In this document: piece after piece, positions 8,279 through 15,991 of the stretch | Numbering within the stretch: position 1 is the first letter of the stretch | How the letters are laid out: each line of letters starts with the position of its first letter | Assembly: GCA_030066905.1 (NCBI GenBank) | Contig: JASJAR010000006.1 | Location: 121,654 to 185,653, forward strand | DNA length: 64,000 bases | Direction of reading: 5' to 3' | Source: Paracoccaceae bacterium | GTDB lineage: Bacteria > Pseudomonadota > Alphaproteobacteria > Rhodobacterales > Rhodobacteraceae | Notes under the pieces: generated by a model | The model's input: the letters and a program-made list of their open reading frames with translations, nothing else | The model's database searches: none | Told to the model about the DNA's origin: nothing | Program-made: the position numbers and the translations under genes

Positions 8279-8869
8279 TCACTCCGCCATGATTTCGTCG
8301 GTGTCGGGCACGATGGGTTTCAGCTCGTCGGCCGCCCCCAGAAGGGTGATGAGCGACCGCAGGATCAGTTCGACATTGACGATGAAGAGAAGGATCACGC
8401 CCACGAAGAGCGAGTAGAAGACGTACCCCCTCGGCATCTTCTCCCAACCGCCCTCGGCGAAATCCCAGATGTAAAGCGAGGCCGTCTTGCCGCGCGCGGT
8501 GAGGCTCGTCACCTCGTTCGCGCCGATCCCGATGGCCCAGTAGAGCACGACGCCGGCGATCAGAAGGAGGATCAGCGAGACGAAGGCCGCAAGCCGCGTG
8601 TGCATCATCTGAAGCGCCAGATCGATGGAGACGAAGGCCCCCTGGCGGTAGGCCAGGGGCGCGATGAGCCCGGTCATCCAGAGCATGAAGAAGCGGGCGG
8701 CCTCGTCGGGCCAGGGCAGGGCGTCGTTCAGGACATAGCGAAAGAAGACCTGGAGGAGGATACAGACAACCATCAGCGCGATGCATACCACCGCGATCCA
8801 GCGCCCGAGCTCCAGAACGACGTCGTTCCAAAGCTGGACGGGCCACAACAGGGCCTTCAGTAGCGCCAT
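8279..8869 (-). CDS. dctQ: TRAP transporter small permease DctQ
   Basis: A 196-residue membrane protein with four predicted helices, the small TRAP subunit that pairs with DctM. The family segment around the second helix is present (QVFFRYVLNDALPWPDEAARFF-like, R-Y-V and the W-x-D-E-A motif). Between helices 3 and 4 there is a longer loop than usual. The ATG at 8867-8869 has a GGGAGG Shine-Dalgarno 6-7 nt upstream; an open frame extends further upstream but is arginine-rich nonsense. Confidence 0.88.
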   Translation of the reverse strand: MALLKALLWPVQLWNDVVLELGRWIAVVCIALMVVCILLQVFFRYVLNDALPWPDEAARFFMLWMTGLIAPLAYRQGAFVSIDLALQMMHTRLAAFVSLILLLIAGVVLYWAIGIGANEVTSLTARGKTASLYIWDFAEGGWEKMPRGYVFYSLFVGVILLFIVNVELILRSLITLLGAADELKPIVPDTDEIMAE

Positions 8870-8925
8870 GGCGCGTCCTCCCAAAGCGGGCCCGTTGGCC
8901 GGGCCTCTATCGTTACCTTCGGCGC

Positions 8926-9420
8926 TTAGTTCGCGCCTGTAAAGCGTCCGTATTTCCCTTGCACGAAGAGCAAGGGCTCCCCGGGGCGGGTTTCGGCGGC
9001 GATCACCTCGCCGACGATGATCGTGTGGTCGCCCGCGTCGTGGGCGGCGTGCCGGCGGCATTCGAAAACGGCGAGACAGTCGTCGAGAAGCGGGATGCCG
9101 GTGGCGACATTGCGCACCGCAACCCGGTCGAACGGGGCGCCGTCCTTGACGAAGGCCTCGGCCACAGCGCCTTGCGCGGCGTCGAGGACATGGATCGCGA
9201 AGGATTGCGCCCCGGCGAAGGCGTCGTGCCGGCGGGAGGATTTCGCCGGCGACCAGAGCACGAGAGCCGGGTCGAGCGACACGCTGGCAAAGGAGTTCGC
9301 GGTGATCCCGACCGGGCCCTGAGAGGTGCGGGTCGTCACCACCGTCACGCCCGTCGCGAAGCTTCCCAGCGCGTCGCGATAGGCGCGCTGGCTCTCCGGG
9401 CCGGGCTGAAATCGGGTCAT
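8926..9420 (-). CDS. Flavin reductase (FMN-dependent, RutF/HpaC-like)
   Basis: A 164-residue flavin reductase-like protein that would supply reduced flavin to a monooxygenase. Typical features are FATGVTVVTTR near residue 20, GITANSFASVSLDPALVLWS, and the C-terminal GEVIAAETRPGEPLLFVQGKYG segment. The likely partner is the SsuD-like monooxygenase two genes upstream in the same operon. I chose the ATG at 9418-9420, which has a strong GGAGGGGG Shine-Dalgarno. Confidence 0.88.
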   Translation of the reverse strand: MTRFQPGPESQRAYRDALGSFATGVTVVTTRTSQGPVGITANSFASVSLDPALVLWSPAKSSRRHDAFAGAQSFAIHVLDAAQGAVAEAFVKDGAPFDRVAVRNVATGIPLLDDCLAVFECRRHAAHDAGDHTIIVGEVIAAETRPGEPLLFVQGKYGRFTGAN

Positions 9421-9442
9421 CGCTCCCCCTCCGTCGGGCATG

Positions 9443-10330
9443 TCACGCGACCTCACGACCTAGGGCGGCACTGTAGAGTTCAAACCAGGTCTGGCGGTCC
9501 ATATCGACCTTCAGAGCGTCGGAGAACGTCTTGATCCGGGTGAGATTGTTGGTGCCGAGCACGGGGATGATCCCGGCGGGATGCGCGAGAAGCCAGGCGG
9601 TGGCCACGGCAGCGGCATCGACCCCGTCGCGCGTCGCAACGGCCGCAAGCGCGTCCTGCACCGGGCCCGTGCCCGTCATCAGATCCCCGCCGCCCAGGGG
9701 CGACCAGGCCATCGGCGCGATCTCGTTTTCCTGAAGAAACACCACATCGCCATTGACGAAGGGCTCATGGGTCTTCAGCGACAACTCGATCTGGTTCACC
9801 ACCAGATCGGTTTCCATCGCCGTTTGCAGAAGCGAAAAGTCCCACGGCCGGAAGTTCGACACGCCTACGCTGCGGGTCTTGCCCGAGGCCACGAGATCGT
9901 CGAGCGCGCGGCCGGTCTCCTCGTGGCGCATCAGCGGGTCGGGCCGGTGGACCAAGAGAAGGTCCACATGGTCGACGCCCACGGCTTTGAGCGTCATGTC
10001 GAGCGAGGCTTTGATGTATTCGGGGCTCGTGTCGTAATGCTTCACCCGCACATCGGGGTAACGGTCCGAGCCCACGACGATGTCGCATTTGGTGACAAGC
10101 TCGATCTTGTCGCGCAAGGATGTGCCCTTCAGCCCCGCCCCGAGGATCGCCTCGGCGGTGTAAAGCCCGTAGATATCGGCCTGGTCGATCGTGGTGATGC
10201 CCTGTTCGAGACAGGCTTCGATCTTGGCCTGGACGGCGGCGGGCGAGGTGTCCTCGGCCTCATCAAGCCGCCACATGCCATAGGCGATCTGGGAAAAGCT
10301 TAAGTCTTCGGTAAGCGAGATGCGCTGCAT
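9443..10330 (-). CDS. Aldo/keto reductase (YdhF-like)
   Basis: A 295-residue NADPH-dependent aldo/keto reductase. The catalytic tetrad is readable: Asp in TTIDQADIYG, Tyr in the same loop, Lys in ELVTKCD, and His in LLLVHRPDPL. The SVGVSNF motif and the C-terminal GTNNLTRI segment match the family. Its start overlaps the monooxygenase stop by 1 nt (TAATG on the coding strand), so the two are co-translated. It may reduce an aldehyde or ketone released by the monooxygenase. Confidence 0.9.
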   Translation of the reverse strand: MQRISLTEDLSFSQIAYGMWRLDEAEDTSPAAVQAKIEACLEQGITTIDQADIYGLYTAEAILGAGLKGTSLRDKIELVTKCDIVVGSDRYPDVRVKHYDTSPEYIKASLDMTLKAVGVDHVDLLLVHRPDPLMRHEETGRALDDLVASGKTRSVGVSNFRPWDFSLLQTAMETDLVVNQIELSLKTHEPFVNGDVVFLQENEIAPMAWSPLGGGDLMTGTGPVQDALAAVATRDGVDAAAVATAWLLAHPAGIIPVLGTNNLTRIKTFSDALKVDMDRQTWFELYSAALGREVA

Positions 10331-11487
10331 TATCGTCTTTCTCCGGCGCCGAGCGGCGTCATGGGTGTCTCGGCCGGGACCCGGCCGTATTCATGGGGCA
10401 GGGAGCAGGTCTTGAGGTTCGGCAGAACCCGTTGCCCAAAGCTCTTGCACTCGTCGATATGCGGGTAGCCTGAGAAGATAAAGGCGCGGATGCCCATCTT
10501 TTGGTAGGCCTCGATCTCCGACATCACCTGGTCGGTCGAGCCGACGAGCGCGGCCCCGCAGCCAGAGCGCGCCCGGCCCACCCCGGTCCAGAGATGGGGT
10601 TCGACATAGCCGAACTTGTCGGCCAGTTCGCGCGCCTTGGCCTGATGCGCCACACCGAGCGAGATGGAATCGTGCGCCCGGTCGCGGATGACACGCCCAT
10701 ATTCGTCGTCGAGCTTCGAGACGAGATGCTCGGCATATTCCTTGGCCTCGGCCTCGGTGTCGCGGACGATCATGTGCACCCTGAGCCCGTAGTCGAGCGT
10801 CCGGTCGTAGCGCTCGGCGACCGTGTGCGCGGCCTGCATCCGCTCGGCGATCTGCGCCTTCGGTTCGGGCCACATAAGGTAAACGTCGCAGTGCTGGCCG
10901 CAAAGTTCGAGCGCGGCCGGTGAGTATCCACCGAAATACATCAGCGGGCCGCCGTTTTGCTGGTAGGGCTTCGCCGGATCGGTCGAAACGCCTTTGAATT
11001 GATAGACTTCGCCGTCGTAATTGATCTCGTCCCGGGTCCAGGCTTGACGCAGGATTTCCACCACCTCGCGGCTGCGCTGGTAACGATAGGCGCTCTCGGC
11101 CACCTCGCCGGGGAAATCAGAGGAGATGATGTTGATCGTCAGGCGCCCCTGAAGCATGTGGTCGAGCGTGGCGATGTTGCGCGCCAGCATGATCGGCTGC
11201 ATCTCGCCGCAGCGGACGGCCGCCAGCATGTTGATCTTCTCCGTCAGCGGCGCGCAGCCGGCGACAAAGGAGAGCGTGTCCTGCCCCACCTGATAGGAGG
11301 AGGGACAAAGGATGTTGCGGAACCCCTGGGCTTCGGCTTCGAGAAGAATGTCGCGGCAATGGTCCCAGGATGAGCGCAGCGCGCCGTCGGGCACGCCGAG
11401 ATAGGCGTAATCGTCCGAACAGAGGGCGGAGAACCAACTGACCTCGACGGCGTCGAGATCGGCGGATGTGACGGGCACAACGCTCAT
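10330..11487 (-). CDS. SsuD-like flavin-dependent monooxygenase (luciferase-like family)
   Basis: A 385-residue member of the two-component bacterial luciferase-like family, closest by eye to alkanesulfonate monooxygenase SsuD. Shared segments are the RNIATLDHMLQGRLTINIIS core, PLMYFGGYSPAA, DVYLMWPEP, GLRVHMIVRDTE, LWTGVGRARSGCGAALVGS and the C-terminal FIFSGYPHIDE. SsuD releases sulfite from sulfonates with FMNH2 and O2. The operon supplies a flavin reductase, an aldo/keto reductase and a TRAP importer, but no SsuABC transporter, so the substrate may be a carboxylated sulfonate or something else. It is the first gene of the leftward operon, facing the GntR gene across a 92-bp control region. 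Confidence 0.87.
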   Translation of the reverse strand: MSVVPVTSADLDAVEVSWFSALCSDDYAYLGVPDGALRSSWDHCRDILLEAEAQGFRNILCPSSYQVGQDTLSFVAGCAPLTEKINMLAAVRCGEMQPIMLARNIATLDHMLQGRLTINIISSDFPGEVAESAYRYQRSREVVEILRQAWTRDEINYDGEVYQFKGVSTDPAKPYQQNGGPLMYFGGYSPAALELCGQHCDVYLMWPEPKAQIAERMQAAHTVAERYDRTLDYGLRVHMIVRDTEAEAKEYAEHLVSKLDDEYGRVIRDRAHDSISLGVAHQAKARELADKFGYVEPHLWTGVGRARSGCGAALVGSTDQVMSEIEAYQKMGIRAFIFSGYPHIDECKSFGQRVLPNLKTCSLPHEYGRVPAETPMTPLGAGERR

Positions 11488-11538
11488 TCAGTCCCTCCCC
11501 GAGGTGCGGCGCTCATTTGGCCTTGCGTAGCATTCGCC

Positions 11539-11563
11539 TTGATGTGCATCAATAGTGTATCAA
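11539..11563. promoter_or_regulatory. Inverted-repeat operator candidate for GntR/UTRA regulator
   Basis: A perfect inverted repeat TTGATG-TG-CATCAA (11539-11552), followed by TGTATCAA (11556-11563), which adds another ATCAA half-site. It sits in the 92-bp divergent spacer between the monooxygenase operon and the GntR gene. It is the obvious place for the regulator to act on both units, but binding is inferred. Confidence 0.5.
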
Positions 11564-11579
11564 TTTGCCCGGCGAGCCC

Positions 11580-12284
11580 ATGCCCGACCCGAACGCCCTG
11601 CCGATCTACCAGCGCACCGCCGAACGGCTCATTCGCGAGATCGCCGCTGGGCGCCTTCTCGACGGCGAGCGCCTGCCGCCCGAGCGCGACATGGCGGTGA
11701 GCCTCGGCATTTCGGTGGGCACGCTTCGGAAATCCCTCGCCGACCTCCAATCCCGCGGGCTTCTAGAGCGCCGCCAGGGCTCGGGAAACTACATCCGCCA
11801 CCAGCCGGAAGCCTCCGGAGTATATGCTTTTTTCCGCCTCGAGCTGGCCAAGGGCGGGGGTGGGTTGCCCACCGCCGAAGTGCTCTCGGTCGCGCGGCTT
11901 GAAAAGCCGCGCCCAGCACCCGGTTTCGGCCCGAGCCCAGAGGCCCACCGCATCCGCCGCCTGCGCGCGGTCGGAGGCGTGCCTGCCGCCCTCGAGGAAA
12001 TCTGGCTCGACGGTGCGCGCGCCGAGCGGATCGCCCCCCGCGACCTCTCCGAAAGCCTCTATCTTTTCTACCGCGACCGCCTCGGCCTCGTGATCAGCCG
12101 GGTGGAGGACCGGCTCGGCACCGCCCCCGTTCCGGACTGGACAGAGGCCCCGTTTGGCCCCACTGCGGGCCAAACGGTCGGCTATGTCGAACGGACGGGT
12201 TGGGACCAGGAGGGCCGGGCGGTGGAATTCTCGCGGACCTGGTTCGACCCGGACCGTGTGCGCTACGTCGCGCGGATGAGGTGA
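11580..12284 (+). CDS. GntR-family regulator with UTRA (HutC) effector domain
   Basis: A 234-residue transcription factor. Residues 5-70 form the winged helix (IYQRTAERLIREIAAGRL, LPPERDMAVSLGISVGTLRKSLADL), and residues 90-230 form a UTRA ligand-binding domain ending in VEFSRTWFDPDRVRYVARM. UTRA regulators usually sense a metabolite of the adjacent pathway. It faces the TRAP/monooxygenase operon and leads the MocA-Rieske-cupin genes, so it may control both. The ATG at 11580 follows a GGCGAG sequence; a TTG at 11565 is possible. Confidence 0.9.
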   Translation: MPDPNALPIYQRTAERLIREIAAGRLLDGERLPPERDMAVSLGISVGTLRKSLADLQSRGLLERRQGSGNYIRHQPEASGVYAFFRLELAKGGGGLPTAEVLSVARLEKPRPAPGFGPSPEAHRIRRLRAVGGVPAALEEIWLDGARAERIAPRDLSESLYLFYRDRLGLVISRVEDRLGTAPVPDWTEAPFGPTAGQTVGYVERTGWDQEGRAVEFSRTWFDPDRVRYVARMR

Positions 12285-12295
12285 GGGCACCGCAA

Positions 12296-13420
12296 GTGAA
12301 GCGAATAAACTACGGCGTGATCGGCTGCGGCATGATGGGCCAGGAGCATCTGCGCAACATAGCACTTCTGAAAGGCGCCCGGGTCGCCGCGATCTACGAG
12401 CCGAACGAGATCCAGGCCGCCGCGGCCAAGGCCATCGCGCCCAACGCCCGGCTCTGCGGCTCGCTCTGGGAGCTTCTCTCCGACGAGCGGCTCGACTGCC
12501 TCCTGATCGCCAGCCCAAACCACCTCCATGTCGCCCAGTTCGAAGAGGTCGCCGCCCGCCGTCCGCTACCGCTTCTCATCGAAAAACCGCTCTACACCGA
12601 CGCTGCCGACGCGCCCCGGATCGCCGCTATCGGCAAGAGCTACCCCGCCCCGATCTGGGTCGCGATGGAGTATCGCTACATGCCGCCCATCCAGACCTTC
12701 ATCGACGAGGTCCATTCGGCAACGGGGGGCGTGACGATGCTCACGATCCGCGAACACCGGTTCCCGTTCCTCGAAAAGGTCGGCAACTGGAACCGGTTCA
12801 ACCGCATGACCGGCGGCACGCTTGTCGAGAAATGCTGCCATTTTTTCGATCTGATGCGGCTCATCATGGGTGACGAACCGGTCCGGGTGATGGCCTCGGC
12901 GGGGCAGGCGGTGAACCATCTCGACGAAGCCTATGACGGGGAGGTCCCAGATGTATGGGACTCGGCCTATGTCATCGTCGACTTTGCTCGCGGCGCCCGG
13001 GCGATGCTGGAGCTTTGCATGTATGCCGAAGGCTCCACCTACCAGGAAAAAATCACCGCGGTGGGGCCCGAGGGCAAGATTGAGGGCTTTGTGCCGGGGC
13101 CCGGCCGGTTCTGGCCCACCCATCTCGGTGCGCCGCCGGTGGCCAAGGTCATCGTCTCGCCCCGCCGGCCGAAGGGGCCCCAGGCCGTTGAGATCCCCGT
13201 GGACCCGACGTTGCTCGACGCCGGCGACCACAACGGATCGACCTTCTACCAGCACGTCCGGTTCCTCGAGATGGTCCGTGGCGGCGGCGCGCCCGAGGTC
13301 ACGATCGAGGACGGTGCGCGGGCGGTCGCGATGGGGCTTGCCGCGCAGCGGGCGGCGGCGGCCGGCACTGTCGTTGGGATCGAACCCGATCCGCCGGAGG
13401 TCGCCGTCGCCGGCCTCTGA
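12296..13420 (+). CDS. Gfo/Idh/MocA-family oxidoreductase
   Basis: A 374-residue NAD(P)-dependent dehydrogenase. A Rossmann start YGVIGCGMMGQEH binds the dinucleotide, the EKP motif (LLIEKPLYT) near residue 100 holds the catalytic Lys, and a GGTLVEKCCHFFDLMRL segment near 180 carries the active-site His. Family members oxidise sugars, inositols or related polyols. The start is a GTG 11 nt past the GntR stop, preceded by no strong Shine-Dalgarno. Downstream, after 89 bp, is the Rieske oxygenase gene. Confidence 0.88.
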   Translation: MKRINYGVIGCGMMGQEHLRNIALLKGARVAAIYEPNEIQAAAAKAIAPNARLCGSLWELLSDERLDCLLIASPNHLHVAQFEEVAARRPLPLLIEKPLYTDAADAPRIAAIGKSYPAPIWVAMEYRYMPPIQTFIDEVHSATGGVTMLTIREHRFPFLEKVGNWNRFNRMTGGTLVEKCCHFFDLMRLIMGDEPVRVMASAGQAVNHLDEAYDGEVPDVWDSAYVIVDFARGARAMLELCMYAEGSTYQEKITAVGPEGKIEGFVPGPGRFWPTHLGAPPVAKVIVSPRRPKGPQAVEIPVDPTLLDAGDHNGSTFYQHVRFLEMVRGGGAPEVTIEDGARAVAMGLAAQRAAAAGTVVGIEPDPPEVAVAGL

Positions 13421-13509
13421 ACGGTGCTTTTGCGACCGGGCATGTCGCTTCCGGCCACGCATCGCCCTCAAGATCGCCCGACCCTCGGGAGCAGCGATAA
13501 GGAGGCGCC

Positions 13510-14655
13510 ATGGGGCCGACCGATCTGACATCCGTTCTTAAGCCAACCGGGCAGGCGGCCGGGTTGCCCAACGCCCATTACACCTGCGCCGAAACCTATG
13601 CCGCCGAGCGCGACCGGGTCGTATTCGACGGCTGGGCGGCGCTGTGTTTCGGCCATGACCTCGCCGAGCCGGGCGACGCCAACCCTGTCGACTTCATGGG
13701 CCAGCCGCTCCTTGCGGTGCGCGACCGCGACGGCACGGTGCGGGTGTTTCAGAACACCTGCCGCCATCGCGGCATGATCCTCGTTTCCGAAAAGCGCCGG
13801 ATCGGCGGGGCGATCCGCTGCCCCTACCATTCGTGGTGCTATGGGCTCTCGGGCGCCTTGGTGGCCACACCCCATGTCGGCGGACCGGGGCAGAACACCC
13901 ATGCCGATATCGACAAATCCTCCCTGTCGCTCGTCGAAATCCGCTCCCATGTCTGGCGCGACGTCGTTTTCGTGAACCTTTCGGGCACTGCGCCGCCCTT
14001 CGCCGAGGCCACCGCACCGCTTCTCGCCCGCTGGGCGGCTTTCGACGTGCCGCTCCATACCGGCGGGGCCGATTGCCGGATCGCCTTCGAGGTGGGCTGC
14101 AACTGGAAGCTCGCGGTCGAGAATTACTGCGAGAGCTACCATCTGCCCTGGGTGCATCCGGGCCTCAACAGCTATTCCCGGCTGGAGGACCATTACAACA
14201 TCGAGGCCTATGGCGTGTTTTCGGGGCAGGGCACGCGGGTCTACCGCCAGCTCGAGGGCGACGGGCTGACCTTCGCCGATTTCGTCGGTCCCGGCGCAGA
14301 ATGGGAAACCCGGGCCGAATATGTCGCGCTCTTTCCCAACCTGCTTCTGGGCGTCCACCGGGACCACGCCTTCGCGATCATCCTCGAGCCCAAGGGGCCG
14401 GCGGCGACCATCGAACACCTGTCGCTCTACTACGCCGACCCCGAGGCGGCGACCGGCCTGCGGTTTGCCGCCCTTCGGGAGAAAAACCGCGCGCTCTGGC
14501 ACTTGGTCTTCGAAGAGGACATCTTCGTCGTCGAGGGCATGCAGCGTGGCCGCGCGGGGCGGTTCTTCGACGGCGGCCGGTTTTCGCCGGTGATGGACGG
14601 CCCGACCCATCTCTTCCATCGGTGGGTGGCCAGCCGCTATGCGGCCGGAACGTGA
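13510..14655 (+). CDS. Rieske non-haem iron oxygenase, large subunit
   Basis: A 381-residue aromatic-ring-hydroxylating-type oxygenase. The Rieske cluster ligands are C84-x-H86 and C104-x2-H107 (NTCRHRG, RCPYHSW). The mononuclear iron site is ENYCESYHLPWVHPGL with H211 and H216 and a bridging acidic residue at 204/208. Such enzymes include dioxygenases and N- or O-demethylases for small amines. No dedicated reductase is nearby. A clear GGAGG Shine-Dalgarno precedes the ATG at 13510. The stop overlaps the next gene's GTG. Confidence 0.92.
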   Translation: MGPTDLTSVLKPTGQAAGLPNAHYTCAETYAAERDRVVFDGWAALCFGHDLAEPGDANPVDFMGQPLLAVRDRDGTVRVFQNTCRHRGMILVSEKRRIGGAIRCPYHSWCYGLSGALVATPHVGGPGQNTHADIDKSSLSLVEIRSHVWRDVVFVNLSGTAPPFAEATAPLLARWAAFDVPLHTGGADCRIAFEVGCNWKLAVENYCESYHLPWVHPGLNSYSRLEDHYNIEAYGVFSGQGTRVYRQLEGDGLTFADFVGPGAEWETRAEYVALFPNLLLGVHRDHAFAIILEPKGPAATIEHLSLYYADPEAATGLRFAALREKNRALWHLVFEEDIFVVEGMQRGRAGRFFDGGRFSPVMDGPTHLFHRWVASRYAAGT

Positions 14656-14888
14656 CCGGGCCCGACCTTGCAGATCTCGACCGCCGGATCCTTGCGGCGC
14701 ACAAGGCCGGCAGGGGGCGGGACCTCGCGCGGGCTTATGCCGAGGCCGCCGACGCCGCCGCGGCTGCGGGCGACGCAGACCGGGAAGCCTTCTTTCTCAC
14801 CCAGGCCTATGTCTTCGCCCTCGACACCGGTGCGGCGGAGGCGGGCCGCTATGCCGCTCGGCTTCGCGCGGCCGGCCGGCACGATTGA
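14652..14888 (+). CDS. 78-residue protein translationally coupled to the Rieske oxygenase
   Basis: A short frame that starts with GTG at 14652, overlapping the Rieske stop (GTGA). It encodes a 78-residue, alanine- and arginine-rich, mostly helical protein (about residues 5-75: LADLDRRILAAHKAGRGRDLARAYAEAADAA-type helices, then REAFFLTQAYVFAL). The repeating helix pattern looks like a TPR-like hairpin. I do not know a family. The stop-start overlap and continuing codon bias support it as real. It may be a stability or assembly partner of the oxygenase. Confidence 0.6.
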   Translation: MTGPDLADLDRRILAAHKAGRGRDLARAYAEAADAAAAAGDADREAFFLTQAYVFALDTGAAEAGRYAARLRAAGRHD

Positions 14889-15061
14889 AGGCCCGAAGAC
14901 GGGGAGCCCGGGACCCGGTCGGGCTGCGGCGCGCCGGCATTCGCGGGGGCGCGCCGGGGTCACCGGCGCCTTTCGCGAAGTCGGTTCGGCCGACCCCGGC
15001 CCGCCCGCGAAGGGCCGGCCGGGCCTTGCGCCCGCGCCGGAATCCGGGCCAACTCCGCGCC

Positions 15062-15889
15062 ATGTCCGATTATGCCATCCCCGAAGGCGGCGTTCCGCCA
15101 CAATCCCAGCTTTTGTCGCGGCGGGCGATCTTCACCTCGGCCTATGCGGTCATCCCCAAGCGGGTGATGACCGACATCGTGGTCACCCGGTTTCCCGGCT
15201 GGACGGGGCAGCGGGCCTGGGTGGTGGCGCGGCCGCTAACCGGGTTTGCCGAGACCTTCGCCGAACAGATCATGGAACTCGCCCCTGGCGGCGGAAGCGA
15301 CCGGCCGGAGCCCGATCCGGAGGCCGAGGCGGTGCTCTTCGTCACCGGCGGCAGGCTCTGGCTTGAGCTCGAAGGGGCGGTGCACGATCTGGAGCCGGGG
15401 GCTTATGTCTTCATCGGCCCCGGCGCCACCTGGCGGTTGTGGAACCGGACCGAGGCGGCCGCCAGCTTCGTGTGGATCCGCAAGCGGTACCGGCTGACGG
15501 CCGATGCCGTGCTTCCCAAGAGCTTCGTGACCCGCGAGCAGGACGTACCGATCGCGCCGATGCCACGGTCGAACGGCACCTGGGGGACCCAGGCCTTCGT
15601 CGCGCCGGACGATCTTTCCCATGACATGCATGTCAATATCGTCACGTTCGAACCCGGCGGCGTGATTGCCTTTGCCGAGACCCATGTCATGGAGCACGGG
15701 CTCTATGTGCTCGAGGGCAAGGGCGTCTACCGGCTCAACACCGACTGGGTCGAGGTCGAGGCCGGCGACTTCATGTGGCTCAGGGCGTTCTGCCCCCAGG
15801 CCTGCTATGCCGGCGGGCCAGGGAGGTTCCGTTACTTGCTCTATAAGGACGTCAACCGGCATCCCGCATTGGGCCTCGGCGGCAACTGA
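15062..15889 (+). CDS. allE: (S)-ureidoglycine aminohydrolase-type bicupin
   Basis: A 275-residue bicupin. The second cupin holds a metal site in AETHVMEHGLYVL (E206, H208, H212) with Q246 in CPQACYAGG, matching the manganese ligands known for plant and bacterial ureidoglycine aminohydrolase. That enzyme releases ammonia from (S)-ureidoglycine in allantoin breakdown. No other allantoin genes are in the window. It ends an apparent operon of MocA dehydrogenase, Rieske oxygenase and a 78-residue protein, so it may act on a related ureido or amino compound. A 173-bp gap separates it from the previous gene, with a 9-bp inverted repeat (14953-14961 and 14992-15000). Confidence 0.82.
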   Translation: MSDYAIPEGGVPPQSQLLSRRAIFTSAYAVIPKRVMTDIVVTRFPGWTGQRAWVVARPLTGFAETFAEQIMELAPGGGSDRPEPDPEAEAVLFVTGGRLWLELEGAVHDLEPGAYVFIGPGATWRLWNRTEAAASFVWIRKRYRLTADAVLPKSFVTREQDVPIAPMPRSNGTWGTQAFVAPDDLSHDMHVNIVTFEPGGVIAFAETHVMEHGLYVLEGKGVYRLNTDWVEVEAGDFMWLRAFCPQACYAGGPGRFRYLLYKDVNRHPALGLGGN

Positions 15890-15991
15890 GCCGGGCCGCA
15901 ACCGCCAGTCACCCGCTGGGGCGGCCGCACCCCCTGAGCCAGGTTCAGACCGCCACCGCCGGCCGCCGACACCCTGCCGGCAGGGCAGCGC

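Noticed and set aside
10330..11487. RutA-type uracil monooxygenase
   Set aside because: A flavin reductase is present as in the rut operon, but the conserved segments match SsuD and not RutA, and rutBCDE are absent.
15972..15985. CCCTGCCGGCAGGG as terminator of the chemoreceptor gene
   Set aside because: It is palindromic but has no loop or T-tract, and the distance to the stop codon is short. Not strong enough to list as a feature.
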